A stretch of 60,254 nt of DNA. It comes from an uncultured Thiodictyon sp. (GTDB lineage: Bacteria; Pseudomonadota; Gammaproteobacteria; Chromatiales; Chromatiaceae). The stretch spans positions 1 to 60,254 of the forward strand of contig NZ_CAJAXH010000308.1 in the NCBI RefSeq assembly GCF_903946935.1. The letters are read 5' to 3'. The notes beneath the pieces are model-generated. The model was not told the origin of the DNA. It searched no databases and saw only the letters and a list, made by a program, of their open reading frames with translations. Positions 18,130 to 26,023 of this stretch are shown piece after piece (the first letter of the stretch is position 1; each line of letters starts with the position of its first letter). Made by a program: the position numbers and the translations under genes.

Positions 18130-18822
18130 ATGTTCCCTAGCCTGCGCGTCCCCTTCCTGGTCGGCATCGTGGCCGCCTTATCCCTGTCGATTGGCGCGGC
18201 CTGGGCGGCGGATGAGGACCTCGGCTATGCGACTCTGAGCCCCCCTGTCGCGACCGCGACCGGGGATCAGGTCGAGGTGGTGGAGGTCTTTTCCTACAGC
18301 TGCCCCCATTGCTGGCACCTGGAGCCGATGATGAACAGTTGGGTCGGCACCAAGCCCGCAGGTGTTGCCTTCCGTCGGCAGCCGGGCACCGGTGGCCGTT
18401 GGGAGCCCTACGCCCGCGCCTATTATGCCGCCGAGTCGCTGGGCAAGCTGGATGAGTTCCACACGGCCCTGTTCAGGGCCCTGCAGGTGGACCGCAAGCC
18501 CATCCTCAAGGAGGAGGACCTGGTCAAGTTCGCGGGCGAGATTGGGATCGACCCTCAGGAATTCCGGGCGGCCTACAACTCGTTCACGGTCGAAACCAAG
18601 GTCCGCAAGGCCACCGATCTGAATGCACGCTACGGCATCGATGGGGTGCCGACGGTGATCGTCAATGGCAAATACCGCACCAGCCCGGCCCAGGCCCAGG
18701 GTGCGGCGAAGATGTTTGAGGTGCTGAATACACTGGTGGCCCAGGAACTCGCCGCCAAGACGCCGGCGGCAGTTCCGGCCGAAGCGCCAAACGCAGCGCC
18801 AGCGGCGGTTGCGCCTAAGTAA
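18130..18822 (+). CDS. dsbA: Thiol:disulfide interchange protein DsbA
   Basis: 230 residues with a signal peptide (PFLVGIVAALSLSIGAAWA) and start ATG 18130 preceded by GAGGA. The thioredoxin-fold active site is CPHC in VFSYSCPHCWHLEP, the classical DsbA motif, and the cis-proline loop is GIDGVPTVIVNG. It introduces disulfides into exported proteins in the periplasm. The C-terminus carries an Ala/Pro-rich tail of about 25 residues. It is transcribed alone; DsbB is not in the window. Confidence 0.93.
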   Translation: MFPSLRVPFLVGIVAALSLSIGAAWAADEDLGYATLSPPVATATGDQVEVVEVFSYSCPHCWHLEPMMNSWVGTKPAGVAFRRQPGTGGRWEPYARAYYAAESLGKLDEFHTALFRALQVDRKPILKEEDLVKFAGEIGIDPQEFRAAYNSFTVETKVRKATDLNARYGIDGVPTVIVNGKYRTSPAQAQGAAKMFEVLNTLVAQELAAKTPAAVPAEAPNAAPAAVAPK

Positions 18823-18843
18823 CGACTGGGTTGCTCCTACCCC

Positions 18844-18868
18844 GTAGGAGCGGCCCCCCGGCCGCGAC
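18844..18868. repeat. REP palindrome, copy A
   Basis: The 25-bp motif begins GTAGGAGCGGCC and ends GGCCGCGAC, with inner GCGGCC/GGCCGC arms. The same element recurs inverted at 44959-44982 and 52274-52298. All three copies are intergenic. Confidence 0.85.
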
Positions 18869-18967
18869 GGGTTGCCGCCAGTGCCGGTAGCGATCTGGCT
18901 CCCGCGCTCCTGCGTGGGAGCAAGTGCGGGCGCTCCGCGTCCAGCACAACGACCAATAGGAGACAGA

Positions 18968-19414
18968 ATGCGTGCTGCAATCAGTTACGACCACGACGTC
19001 ATGGCTTGGGCCAACGAACAGGCCCGGTTGCTGCGCGCCTGGCGTTTCGAGGCCCTGGATATCGAGCACATCGCCGATGAGATCGAAGACGTGGGCAAGA
19101 GCGAACAACGCGAATTGGCAAATCGGATGGCCATACTCGTGGCCCACCTGCTCAAGTGGCAGCTTCAACCACAGCGGCGAGGCGCTAGTTGGGAAATCGC
19201 CGTCGTTCATCAGCGCAAGGCGATTGCGTTACATCTTAAGCATGTCCCAAGTTTGAAGGCTAAACTCGGTGATGCTGAATGGTGGGAGGTCGTATGGGGC
19301 GATGCGATCTCGCAAGCGGCAAGGGAAACCGGGTTAGGCGATTTCCAGCAATCCTGTACCTGGACGTTCGACCAAATCATGAATCCGGAGTTTTGGCCGG
19401 CGGCACTCGACTGA
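18968..19414 (+). CDS. DUF29 family protein
   Basis: 148 residues from the ATG at 18968, chosen because AGGAG lies 6 bases upstream. Typical DUF29 features are YDHDVMAWANEQARLLRAWRF near the N-terminus, DIEHIADEIEDVGKSEQREL, and the conserved HLLKWQLQP segment. DUF29 proteins are small, helical and of unknown function, frequent in cyanobacteria and purple sulfur bacteria and often near mobile DNA. It precedes the palindromic island at 19.5 kb. Confidence 0.85.
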   Translation: MRAAISYDHDVMAWANEQARLLRAWRFEALDIEHIADEIEDVGKSEQRELANRMAILVAHLLKWQLQPQRRGASWEIAVVHQRKAIALHLKHVPSLKAKLGDAEWWEVVWGDAISQAARETGLGDFQQSCTWTFDQIMNPEFWPAALD

Positions 19415-19484
19415 GGCTTTGATTACCTTGGAGATATCAAAAGACACCTACGACACCGCCCCGCCTAATCTTGCGCCTACTCAA

Positions 19485-19671
19485 GCCCCGAAGGGGCGCG
19501 ACATACCAGCCCAGGGCAACGCCCTGGGTATCACGTAATCACAGACCCCGGCCCTGAAAGGGCGTTACATAAGGAGCCCCGCCGTTATGTCACGACCTTT
19601 CAGGGCTAGGCCAAATACGACGTTAACCCAGGGCGTTGCCCTGGGCTGGTATCTTCGACCCCGTTGGGGTC
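19485..19671. repeat. Nested palindromic repeat element
   Basis: Several inverted repeats lie one inside another. GCCCCGAAGGGGC is at 19485. A 26-bp arm, ATACCAGCCCAGGGCAACGC onward at 19503-19528, is exactly complementary to 19627-19652. GGCCCTGAAAGG with GTTACATAA faces TTATGTCACGACCTTTCAGG inside it. GACCCCGTTGGGGTC lies at 19657. Such elements often accompany Rpn-type transposase genes, and an Rpn pseudogene follows. Confidence 0.85.
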
Positions 19672-19697
19672 GGTATGCAAGATAAGGTGGAATTGGG

Positions 19698-19953
19698 TAC
19701 TACGTCTCGACCGACCTGCGCTCGGTCTACTCCGACTTGGTCTATCGCCTGAGGTATGGCGACGGACGCTTGAACCTGTACCTGCTGTTTGAGCACAAAA
19801 GTAGCCCCGAGCACTGGACCTTGCTGCAACTGTTGCGCTACATTTCACGAGTTGGTTGCACCCTTGCCGTCGGGGTTGGCCCCATTCGTGCCGCAGTTCA
19901 CCTACGCCCTGCACGACATCTCTGCCCGCACCGACGCCTGCTGCACTCAGGAT
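19698..19953 (+). pseudogene. Fragment of Rpn-family recombination-promoting nuclease/transposase
   Basis: The first part reads YYVSTDLRSVYSDLVYRLRY and LNLYLLFEHKSSPEHWTLLQ, matching the N-terminal PD-(D/E)XK part of Rpn/PDDEXK transposase-like proteins (DLVY then LLFEHKS). Near 19850 the coding sense moves to another frame (LAPFVPQFTYALHDISARTD), which matches a later part of the same family. A frameshift and an internal deletion have therefore removed most of the gene, which is normally about 300 residues. It is non-functional and bordered by palindromes on one side and the PIN-toxin gene on the other. Confidence 0.7.
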
Positions 19954-20366
19954 GAGTGTCGTAGCAGAATCGTGAAACCCGCCTGGGTGAAATGGTGATC
20001 GGTGGTGAAGACCTGCGCGATGCCAAGATCGGATGCGACGACGATGCTGATCGAGTCCGTAAGGCTCCAATCCTTGTCCGCCATTTTCCTGAACAGCGTC
20101 AGCCCATTTTCTAATAAGCGCGAGTCGAGCGGAAGACAACGCCAACGAGGCGATTGGCGGGCCGTCTCGATCAACCGCAGCGCCACGCCCTTAAATTGGG
20201 CTCGGCTGAAGGTGTTTCCGACCTCAAGCAGAACCGCCTCGGTGGTGACGAAACGGCACCCCGTCAACGTGAGCTGACGGCTGACCTTAACCGCTTGTGC
20301 GTGCCATTGATCATCCTTGTTGCCGAGCGCAACGAGAGCGGCGGTGTCGACGAGAATCGTTTTCAT
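19947..20366 (-). CDS. PIN-domain toxin (VapC-like)
   Basis: 139 residues. The PIN fold is shown by the N-terminal MKTILVDTAALVAL with the first acidic residue, TTEAVLLEVGNTFSRA with the Glu, and a late acidic pair in KDWSLTDSISIVVASDLG, followed by VFTTDHHFTQAGF. PIN toxins are Mg2+-dependent ribonucleases. The start codon overlaps the stop of the upstream gene by one base (TAATG), so the two are translationally coupled. Together they form a vapBC-like pair with unknown RNA target. Confidence 0.88.
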   Translation of the reverse strand: MKTILVDTAALVALGNKDDQWHAQAVKVSRQLTLTGCRFVTTEAVLLEVGNTFSRAQFKGVALRLIETARQSPRWRCLPLDSRLLENGLTLFRKMADKDWSLTDSISIVVASDLGIAQVFTTDHHFTQAGFTILLRHSS

Positions 20367-20593
20367 TAAATCGCGCCGAGGTAATGGTCATGTCGCTCGG
20401 CGAGGTCTGTGACGCCGGTATCTACTGCGACCCCTTCGATATCTTCTAACAGCACCCACCATTCATCTTGACTCAGGCCGCCGGTCAAGGATTCGGCCAG
20501 GAGATCAATGACGAATCGACGCGGGTCAGGGAGGGCAGCCAACTTCTCTGCCAACTGATCGGGAAGGTCTAATGTGATTTGCATGTTAACCAC
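20366..20593 (-). CDS. Antitoxin partner of PIN toxin
   Basis: 75 residues (or 72 from the in-frame ATG at 20584). It begins MQITLDLPDQLAEKLAALPD, a ribbon-helix-helix-like start, and ends acidic, as antitoxins do. It lies immediately upstream of the PIN toxin with a one-base overlap. No close named family is recognised; the call rests on context, size and the beta-strand start. It would be expected to bind its own promoter upstream of 20593. Confidence 0.7.
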   Translation of the reverse strand: MVNMQITLDLPDQLAEKLAALPDPRRFVIDLLAESLTGGLSQDEWWVLLEDIEGVAVDTGVTDLAERHDHYLGAI

Positions 20594-20610
20594 CTAGTGT
20601 TATGGCTGGG

Positions 20611-21456
20611 TTAGGCGTTGTTCTCTTTGCGCGTGATAAGCGTCTCGATCGGTCTGCATTCGCCGCCCCTATGAATCATCGCATGGCAGTTTGCACAAAC
20701 CACGGCGAGGTCTTCGAGTCGAGTCAGTATGGGGCTTAAGGATTCAGAAAGTGGGCGGAGGTGATGTACGTGTGCGAAATCGGCGCCAACGTTTCCATAC
20801 CTTTCTTGAAAGTCAAATCCGCAGCCTGCAACTGCACAGCGAATCCGTCCGTCGAGATTCCTCCTCTTGACGTCAGCAAGCTTTGCGTGGCGTAAGGCCC
20901 TTTCTCGCGAGCGATGAGTCAAGAACATTGAGCGAGTTATGCCCTCGAAGGCCGATAATTCAGTATCCGCGCTGGCCAATAGAAGTCCGTGTGTGACCAG
21001 ATGTTTCTGCCATTGCTCAGCCACGGCTGTCGCGCAATCGGAGATATCAATCCCCCCTGCTGCGGTATTCATGGGAAACTGAGCGAGCGGGCCGATCCGG
21101 TGAAGGCGCGGATCAAGAAGCGGCTGAACGTCCGGATTTAACAGGACATCGGGTTTGAAGGCGATACATCGCTGCAGCGTTCCTATCTTTGCAAGCTTGG
21201 GATCTCGATGCTCGCAAAGGAACGGTTCTTTGCTGATCCAGCCTGATCCAATAATCCCCTTTGGTTCAATCCCCTGTCGCAGTATGAACACGCGCGAGCC
21301 AATGGGGAACGTCTTGCGATTTCCACAGCTCCAGCGTCTTTCATGGGGAATGCCCTGGCGACATTTCTCTATCATATCCGGCAAGTCGTCCCAGGAGTAA
21401 TCGTCGGGATTCCAAGTCAGTAGATAAGTTTTCATATAGGATACGCGCTTGTTCAC
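20611..21456 (-). CDS. EVE-like domain fused to HNH endonuclease
   Basis: 281 residues from a GTG overlapping the upstream stop (GTGA); an ATG at 21435 (MKTYLLTWNPDDYSWDDLP) is an equally good start. The N-terminal about 140 residues look like an EVE/PUA-type base-reading domain: KTYLLTWNP, FPIGSRVFILRQG, KGIIGSGWI. The C-terminal HNH nuclease has a CAVAGCGFDF zinc pair, FAHVHHLRPLS, and LAVVCANCHAMIHRGG, with all catalytic histidines present. Such fusions resemble restriction enzymes that recognise modified cytosines. It is coupled to a DNA-glycosylase-like gene upstream, suggesting a joint role in attacking modified or damaged foreign DNA (inference). Confidence 0.82.
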   Translation of the reverse strand: MNKRVSYMKTYLLTWNPDDYSWDDLPDMIEKCRQGIPHERRWSCGNRKTFPIGSRVFILRQGIEPKGIIGSGWISKEPFLCEHRDPKLAKIGTLQRCIAFKPDVLLNPDVQPLLDPRLHRIGPLAQFPMNTAAGGIDISDCATAVAEQWQKHLVTHGLLLASADTELSAFEGITRSMFLTHRSRERALRHAKLADVKRRNLDGRIRCAVAGCGFDFQERYGNVGADFAHVHHLRPLSESLSPILTRLEDLAVVCANCHAMIHRGGECRPIETLITRKENNA

Positions 21457-22148
21457 GCCTTCAGCAGTTCGATAATCTGGCGCTTTGCGTCATCGAGCTT
21501 GTCGGGGCCCGTCTTTACCGATAGATTGTTGCGCGGCTTGCGTCCGAGGAAATAGGCGATCCGTTCGGCGTTGGCGCCGGATGGATGAGGGAGCCCCCGC
21601 AGGACCATGGCGGGGCGGATTCCGTGGGTCTGCGCGACCCAATCCAGTGCCAGGGTCGGCTTGGGTCCCAGCGGGATGACGATGGCGTGCGCCAATGTCT
21701 TGATGAGTGGGACGAGGTGTGATGTCAGCATCTTGGTCAACAGGGGGTGACGCGTCATGGTAGGCGCGCCATTGTAGTTGGCTCCGTTGACAAAAACCGG
21801 AAACACAAGGGCTGAGGCGGCCTGCAACCAATTGGCCTTTGCGTCGAACAGCGCTGCCGCGCTTTCGATGCCCAGGCGTCTCTGTAGGCCGACCGCATCA
21901 AGCATCTCAACCAAAGGTCCCCGCATCTTTCCACTGAACCCGGCAGCGCGTTGTACTCCCACCAGTGCCTCCTGATCCGAACACCCTTGCGCCAGGGCGG
22001 TTTGCGCGGACTCGATCGCATTTACAGCCTGGGTCAGTCCAGGAGTGATCCCGAGTAGAATCACTTTCGCATCGGGGTTCACATAATCGGATGGGACATA
22101 GTATATGGAGAGGTCGCCATCACGTTCAAGCAGGAACTCATTCGGCAA
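21453..22148 (-). CDS. Uracil-DNA glycosylase superfamily protein
   Basis: 231 residues from a TTG at 22148; a stop lies two codons upstream in frame and no ATG precedes the core. Superfamily signs are VILLGITPGLTQA (motif A, glycine-rich loop) and GLPHPSGANAERIAYFLG (motif B, with the catalytic/DNA-inserting His-Pro-Ser loop). The middle portion is unlike classical Ung. These enzymes excise uracil or other altered bases, and some relatives are anti-phage glycosylases acting on modified cytosines. The stop overlaps the start of the EVE-HNH gene by 3 bases, so both are made from one mRNA. Confidence 0.75.
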   Translation of the reverse strand: MPNEFLLERDGDLSIYYVPSDYVNPDAKVILLGITPGLTQAVNAIESAQTALAQGCSDQEALVGVQRAAGFSGKMRGPLVEMLDAVGLQRRLGIESAAALFDAKANWLQAASALVFPVFVNGANYNGAPTMTRHPLLTKMLTSHLVPLIKTLAHAIVIPLGPKPTLALDWVAQTHGIRPAMVLRGLPHPSGANAERIAYFLGRKPRNNLSVKTGPDKLDDAKRQIIELLKA

Positions 22149-22332
22149 GACTTAGCCGGCGCCCTCTTGGCGGGTATTGCCTTTCTGATACCCGACGATT
22201 GCGGGACGAAAACGTGTGAACAGTTGCGTTGACATACTCGTTACTCATGTTGATGAACACGGTCTCGCGATCGATGTGATGGGCAAGGCATACCCCATCT
22301 CCAAAACCTGATGACGAAATCCCTGACGCAGA

Positions 22333-23226
22333 CTAAAATCGCCATTCCCAGGAATCGGCTATACTAAACTCATGAGTCTGCTCTAAATACAATGAATACA
22401 ACTTGGCGTGGAGGTCCTTGTCGATAATCGAAATGTCCACCAACTGTGGCTCAGGTGGCGCATCGAAGCCTTTGTCGTAGCGCAGTCCACCCTTGCTGGT
22501 CAATAAATACCTTGCATGGAACGACTGGTCGGAGCTTGTGCCGTCAACGAAATAAAAGAAGACGCGAAAGCCGCTCAAGGATCGGCGACTGAGGCGCTTC
22601 TCAAAGTTGTCGCGGGCGTTCGATCCGCCGTCCTTCGCGCAGTAGTCTGACTTTGTATACACATGAAAAGTCTTGCACTTGCCGGCGTCCAGCGCCAGCT
22701 CTGCAAGTCGGCAAAGAACGCTCAAGTAACCGGGGCTTCCCGCGCGGAAATAGGGGTCAACGATCGCGGCGTCTGAGCTTTCATGGAGGAAGACCGCGCC
22801 GGCCTGGGTAAGGTTCTCTGCATTGTTCATGCAGCGGATTTCGCGTGCCGTTTCGAAAAAATCCTCGTCTACGTCTCCGACTGGGGCAAATGCCACGCCG
22901 TTGGCTGTCCTTTGTTTTTGTTCCTGGACGATAATTCGGTCGAATGCAGATGGCTCGGAGCGTTCGGCATTGGTTATCCAGTCGAGCGAACTGTCATAAG
23001 GCATCCGCGACGATACCATCCGGTCTTCTTTGTATTTCTTCAGCCTCTCCACAAACTTCATCCGCTCGATGTCCCCGACATCCAGTGAATCGAGTAGCGC
23101 GCGGGACCAGGATTTCGGGAAGCGAACCAAGACCCGGCCTTGGGCGAAGCTGAGTTTTTCCATGACATAACGGAAATCTTCCCAACGGGTCAATGCGCTC
23201 GGCTGAACGGCGAATTTCTTAATCAT
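22333..23226 (-). CDS. Uncharacterised partner of the DUF3696 ATPase (possible PLD-like effector)
   Basis: 297 residues from the ATG at 23226, which overlaps the end of the upstream ATPase gene by 8 bases; longer starts lie inside that gene. The first 120 residues are helical and basic. The second half contains AAIVDPYFRAGSPGYLSVL, FRVFFYFVDGTSSDQSFHAR and HARYLLTSKGGLRYDKGFD. The last resembles the second half-motif of phospholipase-D-fold nucleases (H-x-R/K-x(n)-D). No named family is recognised. The tight coupling suggests that the ATPase senses and this protein acts, as in other two-gene defence systems (inference). Confidence 0.65.
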   Translation of the reverse strand: MIKKFAVQPSALTRWEDFRYVMEKLSFAQGRVLVRFPKSWSRALLDSLDVGDIERMKFVERLKKYKEDRMVSSRMPYDSSLDWITNAERSEPSAFDRIIVQEQKQRTANGVAFAPVGDVDEDFFETAREIRCMNNAENLTQAGAVFLHESSDAAIVDPYFRAGSPGYLSVLCRLAELALDAGKCKTFHVYTKSDYCAKDGGSNARDNFEKRLSRRSLSGFRVFFYFVDGTSSDQSFHARYLLTSKGGLRYDKGFDAPPEPQLVDISIIDKDLHAKLYSLYLEQTHEFSIADSWEWRF

Positions 23227-24880
23227 CTTCGCCAAATAACTCCACTTCGCGCTCGGCAAAGAAGCCTCGTGGCCATCGGTCAATGAACTCGCCTTCAGCC
23301 GATACCCGCAGATGCACGATGTTCGTGCCCTCAGTGGTTGGATTAAAATAATAGAAAGCAACTTGGTCGGGTTCCAGTTGAAATTCCCGGTGTCTTATAT
23401 CCGCCACGCTGGTCTCCCGGATGCGCCGTAGAAGCCGAAGGGCAAGAAATTCGCTGTGCGATTCGATCACAAATGACGTTTCTGCGCTGTTGTACCGGCT
23501 GATGAAATAGTCGGCGATCTCGGTCTGAAGGCTTGGGTGCAGATGCAGTTCCGGTTGTTCGATGAAGATTTGCTCCTTCAAGAAGCCGGCAGTGAGCACC
23601 GGAACGAGCTGTGGAATGCCGGCGCCGACATTGCTGACACTCACCTGCTCGTTCAGCCCATCTTCATGTAGGTTTATGAATGTGATGCGATCTGGGACAG
23701 TGGATGCAGGGCGTTGTCCGCTCGCGGCTATCTGGTTGCAATGGTCGGTGCCGGGTTTACGTACGTCTGAATGGGAAACGCAAATTCTGTGCTTCAAATT
23801 CAGTCGTTGAGGCGCATTCAGCCAATCGTTGACAAGGGTTATTAGTGACTGATTGTATCTGCTGTCTGCGAGTTCTTTCCATGCTTGACCACCGTCACGC
23901 CAGGACCACTCGGAATGACTAAGATCGGCATATATCTCGAAAGAGTCTCCGTCAGGACTGGCTGACAAGAAGGTCAGGTCTTTGTCAGTTGGCATTTTCC
24001 GGACAGGCCCAATGTGGGTGAAGTCGAGTGCCGATGACGCAATGTATTGCAAGGGCACCATTATTAGCGCGCGAATCACTGTGCGTGCAAGCAATAAAAG
24101 AATTTGATCGGCGGTTGTTGGGTTGCCTGGGAGTCCACCTTGAAGATCAAGAAAGCCGTTATCAAAATAATGCCATAAGGATACGCTGAGAGTGTTCTCG
24201 TGCATGCGTATAGCTTCAGGATCGGGGCCGAATAATCGCTCGATGAGGCTCGGTAAGCTCTCGCTATGATCTTGAAGATCTTTATTGGCGATTGCGATGA
24301 CCGGATGGATCAGGTTAAATTTTAGCGTATCCCGGGTAATCGTGGCCAATAACGCCCCATTGATGCTTATTTCCACGGGATAAGCGCACGGCCCGCGGCG
24401 CGTTTCATGAAGCCGACCAGCGCCGGAATCCCAGCGCTCGTCTAGGTAATTTACTGACCAGTCCACACGTATATCTATTGGATTGTTCTCGCGATGCGGC
24501 TGGTTCATTTGCTGGGTTCGCTGAAAGAGGTACCACGCAAGGCGGGGTAGGTTTTCTTCTAGTGTTCGAGCAAACTCGGCGATTTGACCGGAATTATTGG
24601 TGCGGCAATAATCAAACTCATAGAATTTCCCTGATAGTCCAATCGTCATTGTCTGGGTATAATCATGATTACGCATCGCGCGTAGCAAATCTTCGTTGTC
24701 CTGGAATGTCGCATCACCATGCGAGCATAAGCGACCAACGAGATCGATCACTCCGTATACAGCGCTTTTACCCGCAGAGTTCGGCCCATAGAGAATAGTA
24801 ATAGGCGCCAGATTGATGTCGACCGGTCCGGCAATGGCGCGAAAATTCCGGATATGGACCTGGGTGAGTCGATTTTTCAT
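23219..24880 (-). CDS. AAA (ABC-type) ATPase with DUF3696-like C-terminus
   Basis: 553 residues. Walker A is GPNSAGKSAVYGVID near residue 34, within an SMC/RecF/OLD-like N-terminus (LTQVHIRNFRAIAGPVDINL). The signature region VSNVGAGIPQLVPVL is followed by Walker B IEQPELHLHPSLQ and the switch histidine in FVIESHSEFLALRLLRRI. The C-terminal about 50 residues (VAFYYFNPTTEGTNIVHLRV and WPRGFFAEREVELFGEDD) match the DUF3696 type. There is no TOPRIM nuclease domain, so activity probably depends on the downstream partner, whose start overlaps its stop. ATPases of this kind recur in anti-phage systems. Confidence 0.85.
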   Translation of the reverse strand: MKNRLTQVHIRNFRAIAGPVDINLAPITILYGPNSAGKSAVYGVIDLVGRLCSHGDATFQDNEDLLRAMRNHDYTQTMTIGLSGKFYEFDYCRTNNSGQIAEFARTLEENLPRLAWYLFQRTQQMNQPHRENNPIDIRVDWSVNYLDERWDSGAGRLHETRRGPCAYPVEISINGALLATITRDTLKFNLIHPVIAIANKDLQDHSESLPSLIERLFGPDPEAIRMHENTLSVSLWHYFDNGFLDLQGGLPGNPTTADQILLLLARTVIRALIMVPLQYIASSALDFTHIGPVRKMPTDKDLTFLSASPDGDSFEIYADLSHSEWSWRDGGQAWKELADSRYNQSLITLVNDWLNAPQRLNLKHRICVSHSDVRKPGTDHCNQIAASGQRPASTVPDRITFINLHEDGLNEQVSVSNVGAGIPQLVPVLTAGFLKEQIFIEQPELHLHPSLQTEIADYFISRYNSAETSFVIESHSEFLALRLLRRIRETSVADIRHREFQLEPDQVAFYYFNPTTEGTNIVHLRVSAEGEFIDRWPRGFFAEREVELFGEDD

Positions 24881-25191
24881 GAAATGCGGGAGGATACGAA
24901 AGTGCGGTCGTTGGCGGGACGGGGTTTTTGTGCCTTGGGAGGGTATGGCCGGACCTCGTCGGGGCTGTATGATCGCTTTCCCCGAGCACCTGACAGACCA
25001 GGTTCGCGCGATGGGAGGCTTTATGCTGAAGCTTCTAGCTTAGGAAGCAGGATGACGGGGCAGGCGCCCGACGTCACGGCTTTTCGCTCGGTCTGGCGCA
25101 GATTTCTGCACGACAAGGAGGGCAGGCTCGAATTATCGTTTGGCCTGGCAGAAATTCTCGAACAATGGCATGAGAGACGACGACCTGGAAA
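24881..25191. other. Intergenic stretch upstream of the ATPase gene
   Basis: No confident gene. One short plus-strand frame, 25052-25216 (54 codons; SVWRRFLHDKEGRLELSFGL), reads like protein but overlaps the end of the convergent antitoxin gene and has no clear ribosome site. The promoter of the ATPase operon should lie here; no convincing -35/-10 pair was seen. Confidence 0.4.
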
Positions 25192-25491
25192 TCACGCCGC
25201 CTCGAGCCGGACCTGAACACGCAGGCCGAGTACAGCCGCGATGTTTACCAGGGCATCAAGCGAGAAGCGAGAGATGCGCCCTCGCAGCAAGTCATTCATG
25301 CGGGGCTGGGTGACTCCGCAACGCGTGGCCGCCTCGCTCTGGGTCCACCCATGTTCGGTGACGATGGCGGCAATCTGATCCATCAGTTCGGAACGCAATT
25401 TCAGGTTTGCGGCCTCTGCGGGTGTATCGGCGATAGCATCCCACACACTGGCAAAGGTCTGAATGTCTTGTTCGTTGGTTGGGTTGCTCAT
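25192..25491 (-). CDS. XRE-family HTH antitoxin (HigA-like)
   Basis: 99 residues. The helix-turn-helix is clear in HGWTQSEAATRCGVTQPRMN, followed by DLLRGRISRFSLDALVNIAA and VLGLRVQVRLEAA. This HTH_37-type XRE protein is the usual antitoxin and repressor of HigB-type toxins. It lies downstream of the toxin with an ATGA-type overlap at 25488-25491, the toxin-first order characteristic of higBA. Confidence 0.88.
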   Translation of the reverse strand: MSNPTNEQDIQTFASVWDAIADTPAEAANLKLRSELMDQIAAIVTEHGWTQSEAATRCGVTQPRMNDLLRGRISRFSLDALVNIAAVLGLRVQVRLEAA

Positions 25492-25832
25492 TGCTCACCC
25501 CGTATCAGTCGAGCGAAACGCGCCTTGGCGATATCGATGTCGCGCTTCGCGGTGGTTTGGGTCTTTTTCTGGAATGCGTGAAGGACGTAGACGGCATCCG
25601 CCAGGCGCGCCGTGTAGATGACGCGAAAGGTGCCCGCGTCATCCCAGACTCGGATCTCCTCGACACCCTTGCCGATCGTCGGCATGGGTTTGAAGTCATC
25701 GGGAGGCAAGCCTCGCTGGACCAGGTCAAGTTGGCGCCCCGCGTCTTGCCGGGCATCGCGCGGAAAGGCCCGGAGGCATTTGAGGGCATCGCCCAGGAAT
25801 CGCACCGGTTTCATGTGTCGGACTATATCCAT
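25488..25832 (-). CDS. HigB/Gp49-like RelE-fold toxin
   Basis: About 114 residues from the ATG at 25832; ATG 25814 (MKPVRFLGDALKCLRAFP) is also possible, while the longer start at 25850 would be TTG. Family features are the RAFPRDARQDAGRQLDLVQR helix, DDFKPMPTIGKGVEEIRVWD, and FRVIYTARLADAVYVLHAFQKKT. These form the core beta-sheet of phage-derived Gp49-like/HigB ribonucleases that cleave ribosome-bound mRNA. It is coupled to the HTH antitoxin downstream. Confidence 0.85.
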   Translation of the reverse strand: MDIVRHMKPVRFLGDALKCLRAFPRDARQDAGRQLDLVQRGLPPDDFKPMPTIGKGVEEIRVWDDAGTFRVIYTARLADAVYVLHAFQKKTQTTAKRDIDIAKARFARLIRGEQ

Positions 25833-25944
25833 TCCAATATACGAGTGCAAGGCGTCTTGTTAGAGAGTGATCCCGCGTCGCGAGTGTCCCGGCGCTCGGG
25901 AATCGCTGTTCACTCTTGCGGACAACTTTCTTTTCCGTTCCCCC

Positions 25945-25988
25945 AAACGAAAACCGGCGCCCCCCGGATTGCTCCAGGACGCGCCGGT
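25945..25988 (-). terminator. Rho-independent terminator of the gas-vesicle gene cluster
   Basis: Read on the minus strand, ACCGGCGC and GCGCCGGT pair across a 20-base loop and are followed by TTTTCGTTT. It lies 36 bases beyond the stop of the CDC48-like gene, the last gene of the cluster. Confidence 0.75.
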
Positions 25989-26023
25989 GAGGTCCCCCCC
26001 GACTGAGAACCTTGAAACGATCG

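Noticed and set aside
22149-22332. 36-codon minus-strand frame between the H-A-R-Y gene and the UDG-like gene
   Set aside because: It starts NEYVNATVHTFSSRN and overlaps the UDG-like start, but has no ribosome site or family; it may be leader sequence.
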